64,000 nt of DNA from an uncultured Gammaproteobacteria bacterium. GTDB taxonomy: Bacteria > Pseudomonadota > Gammaproteobacteria > Eutrophobiales > Eutrophobiaceae. The position numbers and the translations under genes are program-made. Below the pieces are notes generated by a model. It had not been told where the DNA came from, ran no database searches, and saw only the letters and a program-made list of their open reading frames with translations. Position 1 is the stretch's first letter. Each line of letters starts with the position of its first letter. Where the stretch lies: the NCBI GenBank assembly GCA_943788005.1, contig CALSOP010000003.1:132690-196689 (forward strand). Reading direction: 5' to 3'. Of the stretch, positions 39,097-49,716 are shown piece by piece.

Positions 39097-40537
39097 ACCG
39101 AAAAGATTTGATCGTAATTTAATCGTTATTGGTGGTGGCTCAGCCGGTCTCGTCTCAGCACTCATTGCCGCCGCTGTTAATGCAAAAGTCACTCTCATAG
39201 AAAAGCATAAGATGGGTGGCGATTGTTTAAATACTGGCTGCGTCCCTTCCAAAGCATTAATCAAATCTGCCAGGGTTGCATCACTCATCAAACGCTCCGA
39301 TGAATTTGGTATTAATGTACCTGAGTCAAATGTCGATTTTTCTGCCGTAATGGAGCGTGTTCAGTCGGTCATCTCTAAAATAGAACCTCATGACTCTGTA
39401 GAGCGCTTTGAAAACCTAGGTGTGGAATGTATTCAGGGACAAGCAAAAATAAAGTCCCCCTGGACCGTAGAGGTAAACGGAAAAATACTAAGCACGCGTA
39501 ACATTATCGTTGCAACAGGTGCTCGCCCATTTGTGCCTCCTATTAAAGGCATCGACCAAGTAGATTACCTAACTTCAGATAATCTTTGGGGTATTCGTGA
39601 GTTACCTAAACATTTAGTCGTATTGGGTGGCGGACCTATCGGTTGCGAACTGACTCAGGCCTTTGCACGTTTAGGTAGCCAAGTAACACAAGTTGAAATG
39701 TTACCGCGGATAATGATCCGAGAAGATGAAGAAATTGCATCTATGGTAACAAAACGATTTCAAGAAGAAGGAGTTGATATTCGTACAGAGCATATCGCGA
39801 AAGAAGTTGTGATTAGAGATAATCGGAAATATCTTATTTGCGAACATGACAACAAAACTATTGAGATAGAGTTTGATGAAATCCTTGTTGCCGTCGGTCG
39901 CGCTGCAAATACGAGTGGTTTTGGTTTGGAAGAACTTGGTGTTGAATTGAATCCAAACAAAACAATCCGTGTTAATGAAAAGTTACAAACTTCTTTACCA
40001 AATATATATGCTTGCGGTGATGTTGCCGGCCCCTATCAGTTTACTCACACTGCGGCACATCAAGCCTGGTATGCCACAGTCAATGCGCTATTTGGGAAAT
40101 TCAAATCATTTAAAGTTGATTATTCTGTAATCCCTTGGGCAACTTTTACTGATCCCGAAGTCGCACGCGTTGGTTTGAATGAACAAGATGCAAAAGAAAA
40201 AGGTATCCCATATGAAGTAACCTCTTATGGCATTGATGATTTAGATCGCGCCATAACAGAAGGTGAAGATCATGGTGTTGTTAAAGTGCTTACCGTTCCA
40301 GGTAAAGATAAAATACTAGGTGTGACTATTATTGGCGATCATGCTGGTGAATTAATAACCGAATATATTACTGCCATGAAAAATGGCTTCGGGATGAACA
40401 AGATACTGGGCACGATTCATATCTATCCAACATTTTCAGAGGCGAATAAATTTGCTGCCGGTGTATGGAAAAAAGCCAATGCACCACAAACCTTATTAAG
40501 ACTGGTTGGAAAATATCACCGTTGGATGCGCAGTTAA
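39086..40537 (+). CDS. FAD-dependent pyridine nucleotide-disulfide oxidoreductase (mercuric reductase-like)
   Basis: NLIVIGGGSAGLVSALIAA, KMGGDCLNTGCVPSKALIKSA redox-active disulfide. Confidence 0.93.
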   Translation: MQTRPKRFDRNLIVIGGGSAGLVSALIAAAVNAKVTLIEKHKMGGDCLNTGCVPSKALIKSARVASLIKRSDEFGINVPESNVDFSAVMERVQSVISKIEPHDSVERFENLGVECIQGQAKIKSPWTVEVNGKILSTRNIIVATGARPFVPPIKGIDQVDYLTSDNLWGIRELPKHLVVLGGGPIGCELTQAFARLGSQVTQVEMLPRIMIREDEEIASMVTKRFQEEGVDIRTEHIAKEVVIRDNRKYLICEHDNKTIEIEFDEILVAVGRAANTSGFGLEELGVELNPNKTIRVNEKLQTSLPNIYACGDVAGPYQFTHTAAHQAWYATVNALFGKFKSFKVDYSVIPWATFTDPEVARVGLNEQDAKEKGIPYEVTSYGIDDLDRAITEGEDHGVVKVLTVPGKDKILGVTIIGDHAGELITEYITAMKNGFGMNKILGTIHIYPTFSEANKFAAGVWKKANAPQTLLRLVGKYHRWMRS

Positions 40538-40540
40538 TCT

Positions 40541-41206
40541 CTAGATAACAAAGTCGCGTATTACCTCTACTTTTGACTTACCAGTACCGGCCTCCATCTC
40601 ATCCGGTATATCTTTCCCAACAATAACGGCCTCACGTTTAGCAATCTGCTCAAACCAGCGCGTTAAATGCGGCAAGTCCTCAATTGATAGACCAGACCAT
40701 TTATGTCCGCTAACCCATGGCCAGGTTGCAATATCAGCAATTGAATAATCACCAGCGAGATATTCATTATCTGCAAGTCGTTCATTTAATACTTCGTACA
40801 AGCGTGTGCATTCCTTCTGATAACGTTCAATGGCATAGGGAATCTTCTCAGGCGCATAGCGATGAAATACATTAGCCTGCCCTTGCATAGGCCCTACACC
40901 ACCCATTTGGAACATCAGCCACTGCATAACTAGAGATCGCCCTTTTGTATCCTGAGGCATGAATTGTCCTGTTTTTTCAGCGAGATAAACTAATATTGCT
41001 CCTGATTCAAAAACCACAAAATCTTCACAATCACGATCGACTATCGTTGGAATCCGTCCATTTGGGTTTAATTTAAGATACCAGTCTTCTTTTTGTTGTT
41101 TAGCTCCCAGGTCAATACGATGCGTGGTGTATTCCAATCCCATTTCTTCCAATGCAATCGTTACTTTATGGCCATTTGGTGTGGCGGCTGTAAAAAGTTC
41201 TATCAT
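40541..41206 (-). CDS. Glutathione S-transferase family protein (YfcG/YghU-like)
   Basis: [38 protein letters not shown]...[14 protein letters not shown]. Confidence 0.9.
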   Translation of the reverse strand: MIELFTAATPNGHKVTIALEEMGLEYTTHRIDLGAKQQKEDWYLKLNPNGRIPTIVDRDCEDFVVFESGAILVYLAEKTGQFMPQDTKGRSLVMQWLMFQMGGVGPMQGQANVFHRYAPEKIPYAIERYQKECTRLYEVLNERLADNEYLAGDYSIADIATWPWVSGHKWSGLSIEDLPHLTRWFEQIAKREAVIVGKDIPDEMEAGTGKSKVEVIRDFVI

Positions 41207-41295
41207 ATTTGCCTATTATCCTTATTAAAATATTCAACTACAGAAGTTGGCGTAATTACGTTAGTCTTCCCCAAAAATAATGAGAACGCAATATC

Positions 41296-42651
41296 ATGAA
41301 TAATTACGACTACGACTTATTTGTTATTGGTGCTGGCTCCGGCGGCGTACGGGCGGCTCGCATGTCGGCTTCCTATGGTGCAAGAGTGGGTATAGCTGAA
41401 GACCGTTATCTTGGAGGAACCTGCGTAAATGTAGGTTGTGTACCAAAAAAACTCTTCGTCTACGCCTCCCATGTATCTGAAGAGATACACAATGCCAAAG
41501 GCTTTGGTTGGGATATAGATCATACCTCATTTGATTGGTCAAATTTGATAAAAAATAAAAATACCGAAATACAACGGTTAAACGGTGTCTATAAAAATCT
41601 ACTTGATGGAACAGGTGTCGAAACTATAAACGGCAGAGCAACAATATTAGACGCACATACCGTTGAAATAAAAGGTTCTCAATACACCGCTGAGAAAATA
41701 TTAATCGCTACGGGCGGTTGGCCAAGCGTGCCTGAGATTCCCGGTAAGGAGTATATTATTTCATCAAACGAAGCCTTCTTTCTTGAATCACTACCGAAAA
41801 AGATCATTATTGTTGGTGGCGGTTATATCGCCGTTGAATTTGCTGGTATTTTCAATGGTCTGGGGGTGGACACCACTCTGCTTTATCGCGGGCCGCTATT
41901 CTTACGCGGTTTTGACCATGACCTGCGCACGACGCTCGCAGAAGAAATGCAGAAGAAAGGCATTACCATTAATTTTAATTCAAATATAAAACAGATTAAT
42001 AAAACAAATGATAATTTAATCGCAACGCTTGAAGATGACACGCAACTTGAAGCGGGACAAATTATGTATGCCACAGGTCGTAAACCGATGACTGAAAATC
42101 TGGGTTTGGAAAAAGTCGGCATCGAACTGAATGAAAAAAATGCCATCAAGGTCAATGATGATTATCAAACCAATGTGCCCTCAATCTATGCCATAGGTGA
42201 CGTTACTGATCGCGTTAATCTGACACCCGTCGCATTAGCTGAAGGAATGGTATTAGCCAAACGCTTCTTTGCCAATGAACATAAGTCTGTTGATTACTCT
42301 GATATCCCTACCTGTGTTTTTAGTCAACCAAACCTTGGTACGGTTGGATTGACTGAAGATCAAGCAAGAGAAATATACAGCGATATTGATGTGTACAAAT
42401 CCAAGTTTACACCTATGAAATACTCTCTGTCCGACAATGATGAAAAAACAGTGATGAAAATGATTGTCGATAAAAAAACGGACCGTGTTATTGGTGTGCA
42501 TATGCTAGGGCCGGATGCTGGTGAGATTATTCAAGGTATCGGCATTGCGATGAAAGCCGGTGCAAGCAAACAAAATTTTGATTCGACGATAGGTATACAC
42601 CCAACTGCGGCAGAAGAATTCGTCACTATGAGGGAACCAATATCTGATTAG
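41296..42651 (+). CDS. gorA: Glutathione-disulfide reductase
   Basis: [51 protein letters not shown]-terminal [32 protein letters not shown]. Confidence 0.95.
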   Translation: MNNYDYDLFVIGAGSGGVRAARMSASYGARVGIAEDRYLGGTCVNVGCVPKKLFVYASHVSEEIHNAKGFGWDIDHTSFDWSNLIKNKNTEIQRLNGVYKNLLDGTGVETINGRATILDAHTVEIKGSQYTAEKILIATGGWPSVPEIPGKEYIISSNEAFFLESLPKKIIIVGGGYIAVEFAGIFNGLGVDTTLLYRGPLFLRGFDHDLRTTLAEEMQKKGITINFNSNIKQINKTNDNLIATLEDDTQLEAGQIMYATGRKPMTENLGLEKVGIELNEKNAIKVNDDYQTNVPSIYAIGDVTDRVNLTPVALAEGMVLAKRFFANEHKSVDYSDIPTCVFSQPNLGTVGLTEDQAREIYSDIDVYKSKFTPMKYSLSDNDEKTVMKMIVDKKTDRVIGVHMLGPDAGEIIQGIGIAMKAGASKQNFDSTIGIHPTAAEEFVTMREPISD

Positions 42652-42674
42652 CACTTAGCTAATTGCAGTTTAAG

Positions 42675-42745
42675 ATGCCGAGAGAACGTAGTCCCTCCTC
42701 AGTGTATATGCTAGATAAATATAGCAATAAACTACGAACCTCGGC
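42675..42745 (+). ncRNA. Candidate structured RNA element 3' of gorA
   Basis: Outer arms TGCCGAG-AGAA-CGTAGT / ACTACG-AAC-CTCGGCA enclosing inner TGCTA/TAGCA; a further AAGGCT/AGCCTT stem lies at 42747-42774. Confidence 0.4.
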
Positions 42746-42891
42746 AAAAGGCTATACTTATAAGCTTAGAGCCTTAGCTGAGTTGAATTGCTCAATAATC
42801 TTTAACAATCAGTCTAATTGTCTTGTACAAAGAATAATATTTTTTGAGGACATTCGAATACATGATTACAAACCCTTAGTATTACCAGAAC

Positions 42892-43464
42892 ATGAAACAG
42901 AATAAACCAAATCCCCAAGGGAAAGGCTTGTCGACTGTCCTCGACTCACTTGTAGATAGTCAGGTCAAAACTTCATTGCCACCAAAAAATATTGACCAAG
43001 TTTCCAGTGAATTATTCACCTCATTATTTGTGCTCAATACGAACTTTGAGTTTCGACCAGTGGCAGGAAATAGTTATTGGCTATACCACACGAGAGACAA
43101 GTTCAAATTATTCAGCACAGCCCAAAATGCTTGGGCCTGCGGGCAACCAGGGATATTCATTGGTGAATGTGTTTTACAAAATGATGTGACATGGACTATT
43201 CAGCTAGACCAAGAAGTCTCGCAACAAGAATGGTTCATACGCCATATGGATGAACAAATATTTTTTCTTCAAGAGTCGCTGGAAAACTCAATCTCGCTAG
43301 AAGAAGCGATGCCTTACTACGTCAAACAAATGTCATTCTATAGCCGATTATTAGCATATGGTTTAGGGTCATCATTAAACACATCTATGCAAAAATCAGG
43401 GATTAATCTACTTCGGTATGATCAAGCAAAAATGCTCTTGAACTGCGATTCAAAATCGTCCTGA
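42892..43464 (+). CDS. Conserved hypothetical protein (tentatively DUF2452-like)
   Basis: 190-aa ORF beginning MKQNKPNPQGKGLSTVLDSL. Confidence 0.6.
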   Translation: MKQNKPNPQGKGLSTVLDSLVDSQVKTSLPPKNIDQVSSELFTSLFVLNTNFEFRPVAGNSYWLYHTRDKFKLFSTAQNAWACGQPGIFIGECVLQNDVTWTIQLDQEVSQQEWFIRHMDEQIFFLQESLENSISLEEAMPYYVKQMSFYSRLLAYGLGSSLNTSMQKSGINLLRYDQAKMLLNCDSKSS

Positions 43465-43493
43465 GTAAAAAACTCAGAAAAACAACTTTTTTA
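43461..43493 (+). terminator. Possible Rho-independent terminator
   Basis: CTGAGT-AAAAA-ACTCAG followed after AAAAACAAC by TTTTTT; overlaps the CDS stop. Confidence 0.45.
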
Positions 43494-43567
43494 TCAATTA
43501 TCAACATCACACCGACAACTATTGAAAGACTCGTTCACTTTTGCAAACATATTTAAAAAACATATTG

Positions 43568-43867
43568 TTATCTTTTGTTTTTCTCTTGGGTATCAATAAC
43601 TTTTTTAATAACAAGATAAAGACATAATACCTCAAGACCCCAACCTACTACCCACATGCTCTCGAGAAGATAGTCGATCATTTCCGGATTATCGTAATTG
43701 ATAGACTCATAGATTGAACTGAACCCGGATACAGTGCTAAGACATGCCCCAATGAATCCGACCCACAGAAACTCCCATTTTAATTTATAATATCCAACAG
43801 CGTAAATTGCGGCAGCAATGACAGGAATAATTATTGAAGATAAAGAATAAAATAATTCATCAAACAT
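43568..43867 (-). CDS. Small hypothetical membrane protein
   Basis: About 99 aa from MFDELFYS, 3 hydrophobic segments. Confidence 0.65.
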   Translation of the reverse strand: MFDELFYSLSSIIIPVIAAAIYAVGYYKLKWEFLWVGFIGACLSTVSGFSSIYESINYDNPEMIDYLLESMWVVGWGLEVLCLYLVIKKVIDTQEKNKR

Positions 43868-43899
43868 GCTTAACCCCTGTTTTGAAAATAACATATTTT

Positions 43900-44223
43900 T
43901 TATTTTTCAATTAAAACGCCTTTTATATAGATGCTATTACATTCTTCGCATTGAAATTTTGCAGGCCGGCATTGAAGTTCAAACCTCTCCGTTAATTCTT
44001 GAGCGTCACAGTGTGGGCAAGGTGCTTTTATTTTTTTATGCACTAATTCTGTCAACTTCACTATCAAGAAAGAGACTAAAAGTAACGCACACACTACACC
44101 CATTAAAGAATTGAAATAAAAACCAATACCTAAACCCACAATAGTTGAGAACAAATAAGCCAAAAGCAGATATCTCATTCTACGATTTTGAGCCAGCTCC
44201 AATTTTTGATAATAATGTGGCAT
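43900..44223 (-). CDS. Small membrane protein with C-terminal zinc ribbon
   Basis: Two TMs followed by CPHC...CEEC. Confidence 0.65.
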   Translation of the reverse strand: MPHYYQKLELAQNRRMRYLLLAYLFSTIVGLGIGFYFNSLMGVVCALLLVSFLIVKLTELVHKKIKAPCPHCDAQELTERFELQCRPAKFQCEECNSIYIKGVLIEK

Positions 44224-44240
44224 AAAATCATTGTTTAATG

Positions 44241-44747
44241 TTACACAAACTCACTATTTTGTTGTAATTCGGATAAGTATTTAAACAACAATCGTGCAGA
44301 CTTAGGTGGTTTATTCTGTGTTTGTTCTTTTTTTGCGTTTCGAATCAGTTGACCAACATATTGCCGTTCAAATTGTTCAAACTTTAATGCCAACTCATCT
44401 AACAAAGCTTGATCGCCATTCAAGAGGCGATCTCTCCACTCCTCAAGTGCATGAAAAACATTTACTACATCATTATGAGACTGTTGTAATTTATCCAATG
44501 CTTTGCGAATCGATGCTTCATCTTCGTTCGGCATTAAATTACCTATGTATTTAAATTGTCGGCTTAACGCACCATGTTTCATGGTTCTGGCTGCAAGGAT
44601 TGAATCCCTGAGTTTATCTGAAATGGGAATACTGATAAGTTGCTTGTCAGGCAGTTCAACAAGTTTTTTTCCAAGAGCTTGCAATTCGTGCAACTCACGC
44701 TTAATTTGCGATTTACTTTTCGGTAGCTCATCAAAATCTTGTTCCAT
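44241..44747 (-). CDS. yjgA: Ribosome biogenesis factor YjgA (DarP)
   Basis: PKSKSQIKRELHELQALGKKLVELPDKQL and RQFKYIGNLMPNED. Confidence 0.92.
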   Translation of the reverse strand: MEQDFDELPKSKSQIKRELHELQALGKKLVELPDKQLISIPISDKLRDSILAARTMKHGALSRQFKYIGNLMPNEDEASIRKALDKLQQSHNDVVNVFHALEEWRDRLLNGDQALLDELALKFEQFERQYVGQLIRNAKKEQTQNKPPKSARLLFKYLSELQQNSEFV

Positions 44748-44769
44748 TTTTATTCCTTTTAATTCCTGT

Positions 44770-45438
44770 TTATCCTATTGCGGAGCCATCGGGCATGTGT
44801 GTCGCCTTGCTTTTTTGAACACTTTCCCTTTCTTGTAGTTCATCATACCAACGCTTTACATGTAGTGCGCTTTCTGGAATCTGAAGCTCCATTGCATGGC
44901 CCATGTCTACAACACATATCGTAGTAATATCCGCTACTGAAAAATTCTCGCCTGCTACATACTTATTTTCTGCCAGTTGATCATTAAATTTTTTATAAAA
45001 ACTAGTAACGCGTATTTTTCCACGATCAATTAAAGCAGGTATCTGAGGAATTGGCTCTCTATAACCTGGCAGCCCCCTATCAACTAAAGCGGGATGTGTA
45101 TTACGTAATATTTCCGCATGGGCGACCATACCTCCATCGTAGGCACGCCGTTCCCATGCGCTGATCACAGCTTTTTCCAAAGCGGTCGTACCCATTAGAG
45201 GCGGCTCCGGATGAAGTGTTTCAAAGTAATGCCAAATTGCCAAGCCTTCACCTAGCTGCGTGCCGTCATCCAATTCCAACATAGGTACCATCTGATGTGC
45301 ATACTGATCACGAAAATCATCTTTTAGAATAATCTCAGGCGTTATACATTCCTCTCGTTCGACTTCAATACCCTTTTCGAGAAGATACATCCTCACTCGT
45401 CGGCAATTCGGCGCAAAGTCCCATTCGTAAAGTTTCAT
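44770..45438 (-). CDS. Glutathione S-transferase family protein
   Basis: MKLYEWDFAPNCRRVRMYLLEKGIEVEREE...; C-terminal VADITTICVVDMGHAM. Confidence 0.88.
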   Translation of the reverse strand: MKLYEWDFAPNCRRVRMYLLEKGIEVEREECITPEIILKDDFRDQYAHQMVPMLELDDGTQLGEGLAIWHYFETLHPEPPLMGTTALEKAVISAWERRAYDGGMVAHAEILRNTHPALVDRGLPGYREPIPQIPALIDRGKIRVTSFYKKFNDQLAENKYVAGENFSVADITTICVVDMGHAMELQIPESALHVKRWYDELQERESVQKSKATHMPDGSAIG

Positions 45439-45493
45439 AACAAACTCCTGTGCATACTCTATTAACCGTCTTGATCAAACTACTCAAAAATGA

Positions 45494-46309
45494 CTATTCT
45501 ACTGACAAGTCATTTTTATAAAAATCTTCAGTCCATTCATCTGCCATTTTTTGTGCAAGTTCTATTTGCTTTATTGTCATCTTCTTTTCAATTTTATCTC
45601 TTTGTATGGCAGATCGATTAAATCCATTTTTTGATGAAATATTAAACCATTTATGTGATTCAATAACGTCTTTCACAACACCTTCGCCTTTGTAATGCAT
45701 GACTCCAATATTATATTGTGCCTTTGCATTACCCTGCTCTGCTGATGTTTTATACCAATAAAAGGCTTGTCCATGATTTTGCGTTACACCCTGCCCAGTG
45801 AGATACATAAAAGCAATATTAACCTGCGCATCAGCATCTCCTTGCTCTGCTGCTTTCTCATACCAGTAAGCAGCTTGATGATAATCTTGTGACACGCCAC
45901 GTTCTTTTTTATACATAAACCCAAGGTTAAATTGAGCCTCAACATCACCCTGTTCAGCGGCCTTTTTATACCAGTTAAATGCCTTCGAATAATCTTGTGA
46001 GACACCATGTCCCTGCACATACATTGCTGCAAGTGTAGTTTGTGCGGCGACAAGTCCTTGTTCAGCTAACACTTCGTACATGCTAAATGACTTTTGGTAA
46101 TCCTGAGGTGTACCTATGCCGTTGTAATGCATATAAGCAATATTATTCTGTGCGACAACATTCCCTTGTGCCGCTAATTTCTCATACAAGACAAATGCGG
46201 TGACAACATCATTACGGTCATAGGCTTCCTTGGCATCTGACAACTCTTCAGAAAAAGTGGGCAATGAGTAAATTAGTAACAATAAAATCAGTACGCGTTT
46301 TATGGTCAT
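45494..46309 (-). CDS. Sel1-repeat protein, exported
   Basis: Signal peptide plus five Sel1 repeats. Confidence 0.92.
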   Translation of the reverse strand: MTIKRVLILLLLIYSLPTFSEELSDAKEAYDRNDVVTAFVLYEKLAAQGNVVAQNNIAYMHYNGIGTPQDYQKSFSMYEVLAEQGLVAAQTTLAAMYVQGHGVSQDYSKAFNWYKKAAEQGDVEAQFNLGFMYKKERGVSQDYHQAAYWYEKAAEQGDADAQVNIAFMYLTGQGVTQNHGQAFYWYKTSAEQGNAKAQYNIGVMHYKGEGVVKDVIESHKWFNISSKNGFNRSAIQRDKIEKKMTIKQIELAQKMADEWTEDFYKNDLSVE

Positions 46310-46356
46310 GTGATTTATATTTCAGAATAAGTATTAATTTTCAAACTTAGTTAAAA

Positions 46357-46707
46357 TTATTGTTTATCAATTTTACATTGTTCAATAAATTCATTGTATT
46401 CGCGAATAATTTTATTAGCTAAATTTGTTCTTAGTTTACATTGCACTAATTCATTTGAGCGATAGCCATAATCTATTCTTATTCTATCGCACCCAAAGTC
46501 GACATTGCTCGCACGAAGGACCTTCTTTAAATCACTGGGACATTGCCCAGAACTTAGAACGGCATCCAATTTATATATTTTTTCCAGCATAGACACATCT
46601 AGTGGGTTTGCTATAAGCGCTGGACTGATCACTATAATAATCAACAAGGAAAAAACTATAGTCATCCGTGCTTTTTTTCCACAGTTAGTATAAAACATTA
46701 CCCGCAT
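46357..46707 (-). CDS. Hypothetical exported Cys-containing protein
   Basis: ORF with hydrophobic N-terminus; alternative start at 46665. Confidence 0.55.
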   Translation of the reverse strand: MRVMFYTNCGKKARMTIVFSLLIIIVISPALIANPLDVSMLEKIYKLDAVLSSGQCPSDLKKVLRASNVDFGCDRIRIDYGYRSNELVQCKLRTNLANKIIREYNEFIEQCKIDKQ

Positions 46708-46753
46708 ATCAGTATTTAAATAATAGTAATAATTCTCTCAATAATTTTATTAA

Positions 46754-47869
46754 TTAAGGACTGCCCGCTGCCCGCATCGCTTCATGCAACTCTCGCTCAC
46801 TAATACCCAGCTTCTTTGCTGCATTTCTAAAATTCGGTGGCGGTGGTCCTAGTGCCGTGTGTAATTCTCGTTCACTAATACCGAGTTTTTTTGCAACTGC
46901 AGTAAGACCGGGCCGGCCGCGACGTCTGGTGCTTGTATCATTATTCCTCTCTCTTTGAGCACCACGCATATCACCCTCAGGTGCGGGGCGGCGTTCTAAC
47001 ATTGATGTATCCACCTCACCTTTAAAACAGCCCAGCGTGTAGGGGAATTCATTGTTAATATGATAATGATATTTATTGATAGTTTTACCCAATCTATCTA
47101 ATGCTGTACTCGTATGTCCATGACATTCATCTAATTCATTATTAGTAAGCACTTTTCCTCCATCGCCACGTGAGCCATAAATCCCAAAGCCATCCAGAGC
47201 ATAGCCTAATAGTGGGGAATGCTCATCCCCATTCCCATGGTTAAAACAGGGTGAGTTATGATGGTAATGATATTGCCCTTGTCTTTGTGGATGTCCCTCA
47301 CAAACATCAAAGATTTCATTAGCAACAGCATCACGTTTATCGGCATCAAGTGCGTTAAAAAAAACACCACCACTTAATGCAATACCAATAGTACCCATAG
47401 GAAGACATGTTGGTTTAGAAGCAATCTTCGGTTCTGATGGAATTGCATAAATAATGCGCTGTGAACTAATCGAATTAGGATTACGATCATATTGATATGC
47501 GGTTGATCCAGAATTTATAGGAAAATCTCCGGTCTTATGGTCAGGTAGTCCATTGCCTGTAACTGCAATGTTTGGAATGCTCTTATCAAATTTGATGTTT
47601 GAGTTCCATGTTTTATTGCCTTTTACAAATGGTTTTTTTTCAAAATAGATTATTCCTTTACTATCAACCCATGGTCGGTTTAATGCCCCTCCCATTGCGC
47701 TGAATTCGCAGGAATAAATCGTACTTCTGCCTGGCTGGCTCATAGGACGATTATCAATTGCACCCGTGCCTTTATCATAACCGAGTGCTTGCCATTGTTG
47801 ATCGGTATGCGCTGACAAAGATAAAAGCAGTAATGCAGTAGATAATATAAATCTAATATCCATATTCAA
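46754..47869 (-). CDS. YHYH domain-containing exported protein
   Basis: QRQGQYHYHHNSPC, LGYALDGFGIYGSRGD; C-terminal duplicated AKKLGISERELH motif. Confidence 0.88.
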   Translation of the reverse strand: MNMDIRFILSTALLLLSLSAHTDQQWQALGYDKGTGAIDNRPMSQPGRSTIYSCEFSAMGGALNRPWVDSKGIIYFEKKPFVKGNKTWNSNIKFDKSIPNIAVTGNGLPDHKTGDFPINSGSTAYQYDRNPNSISSQRIIYAIPSEPKIASKPTCLPMGTIGIALSGGVFFNALDADKRDAVANEIFDVCEGHPQRQGQYHYHHNSPCFNHGNGDEHSPLLGYALDGFGIYGSRGDGGKVLTNNELDECHGHTSTALDRLGKTINKYHYHINNEFPYTLGCFKGEVDTSMLERRPAPEGDMRGAQRERNNDTSTRRRGRPGLTAVAKKLGISERELHTALGPPPPNFRNAAKKLGISERELHEAMRAAGSP

Positions 47870-48064
47870 TCCTTATAATAAACAAACAGCAGCCACAAAG
47901 AACACCGAGGACACAGAGAAAAAAATATTTTAAATCTGGAATAAAAATAATCTATAAACTGGCTCTATAAAATATAGTCTTTTTTTTTATGTTAATTGCT
48001 TTTAGTTATATTAATTTGTTTTTCTCGGTGGCTAATTAATTTTTTAATAAGATATTTTGCTAAA

Positions 48065-49714
48065 TCAATACAACTCAATCGGCCCCTGTTTTTTTATGCG
48101 TGGTACGGCTGATAATAATTCTTTTGTGTATTCGTGTTGTGGACGCATCAAAACCTGTTCAACATCACCTTGTTCTACAATTTTCCCTTGATACATAACT
48201 GCAACAGTATGAGCTATGTACTCAACGACACTAATATTATGAGTAATAAACAAATAACCAAGTTGGTATTCTTTTTGTAGCTTTCTCAACAACGCCAAAA
48301 TCTGCGCCTGAACAGATACATCAAGTGCACTGGTTGGTTCATCGCAAACAATTAGTTTTGGCTTAACAGCTAATGCGCGAGCGATACAAATTCGTTGCCG
48401 TTGACCACCGGAAAATTCATGCGGATAACGCAATTGATGTTCAGGTAATAACCCGACCTGTTCCAATAGTTCTGCGGTCATCTGATCGCGTTCCTGGTGT
48501 GTTTTGCCTATGCCTTGTGCAAGCATGCCTTCCTGAACGATATCTTTGATCATCATTCTGGGATTCATTGATGAATATGGATCCTGGAACACGATCTGTA
48601 TCTCTGACCGTTTCTGTCTCAGCGCGGCAGCATCCAAACTACTTAAGTCAGTATCTTGATACAAGACCTCACCTGCGGTTGTCTGTAATAGACGTAAGAT
48701 ACCTTTCCCCATCGTCGTCTTACCTGAACCAGATTCACCAACCACCGCCAGTGTTTCACCCGCATGTAATTTTAATGTAACACCATCCACAGCGCGCACA
48801 TGACCAACAACGCGCTTAAAGACGCCCTTCTTTATAGGGTAATGGACTTTAAGATCGTTTACTTTCAGCAAGCATTGTTCATCCGTTCCTTCAAATTTAC
48901 TCGTGTCAGATTCAGCTAGTCGTTTTTCCCAACTGGGTATGGCATCAAATAATTGTAGTGTGTAAGGATGTTCGGGGTTGGCAAACAAACTCACTTTATT
49001 TTTTGCTTCGACAATTTTTCCTGTGCGCATAACCGCAACATGATCTGCCATTTGCGATGTCACACCCAGATCATGTGTAATGAATAAAATCGCCATGCCG
49101 GTATCTTTCTGCAACTTACGCAGTAGATCTAAAACTTGCGCTTGAATAGTGACATCTAGTGCTGTTGTCGGTTCATCCGCAATTAATAAATCAGGTTCAC
49201 CTGCCAACGCCATTGCAATCATGATACGTTGTTTCATGCCACCAGAAAATTGATGCGGATACTCATTGATGCGTCTATTTGGTTCAGGGATACCTACTGC
49301 ATCCAATAATTCAATACTTCGCTTTATACACTCCAGCTTGGAAAGCTTTTGGTGTCGATACAATGTTTCACTAATTTGTTGCCCTGCTGTCAGTACCGGG
49401 TTTAATGACGATTGGGGTTCCTGAAATATCATTCCTATTTTCGAACCACGAACATCGCGCATCTTACTCTCTGGTAATTCGAATAGGTTTTGTCCGTTTA
49501 ATATAACTTCACCACTATTTATGTCCGCCGCAGATGGCAATAAGCGCATAATGGATAATGCTGTAATAGATTTGCCACTACCCGACTCACCTAATAATAC
49601 AAAAGTCTCACCTTTATTAATCTCAAAACTGACGTTATCAACAACATTGACCTTATCGCTACCCACCCCGATAGAGGTTGTAAGTTGATTAACCTTAAGT
49701 AGTGGCTCGCTCAT
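48065..49714 (-). CDS. Peptide-type ABC transporter, fused double ATPase (YejF/DppDF-like)
   Basis: Two Walker A (GESGSGKS), two LSGG-type signatures (FSGGMKQRI, FSGGQRQRI), two Walker B. Confidence 0.93.
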   Translation of the reverse strand: MSEPLLKVNQLTTSIGVGSDKVNVVDNVSFEINKGETFVLLGESGSGKSITALSIMRLLPSAADINSGEVILNGQNLFELPESKMRDVRGSKIGMIFQEPQSSLNPVLTAGQQISETLYRHQKLSKLECIKRSIELLDAVGIPEPNRRINEYPHQFSGGMKQRIMIAMALAGEPDLLIADEPTTALDVTIQAQVLDLLRKLQKDTGMAILFITHDLGVTSQMADHVAVMRTGKIVEAKNKVSLFANPEHPYTLQLFDAIPSWEKRLAESDTSKFEGTDEQCLLKVNDLKVHYPIKKGVFKRVVGHVRAVDGVTLKLHAGETLAVVGESGSGKTTMGKGILRLLQTTAGEVLYQDTDLSSLDAAALRQKRSEIQIVFQDPYSSMNPRMMIKDIVQEGMLAQGIGKTHQERDQMTAELLEQVGLLPEHQLRYPHEFSGGQRQRICIARALAVKPKLIVCDEPTSALDVSVQAQILALLRKLQKEYQLGYLFITHNISVVEYIAHTVAVMYQGKIVEQGDVEQVLMRPQHEYTKELLSAVPRIKKQGPIELY

Positions 49715-49716
49715 AA

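Noticed and set aside
42663-42905. 80-aa ORF between gorA and the 190-aa ORF
   Set aside because: Coincides with the inverted repeats, overlaps the next start, and has no protein-like conservation I can recognise.
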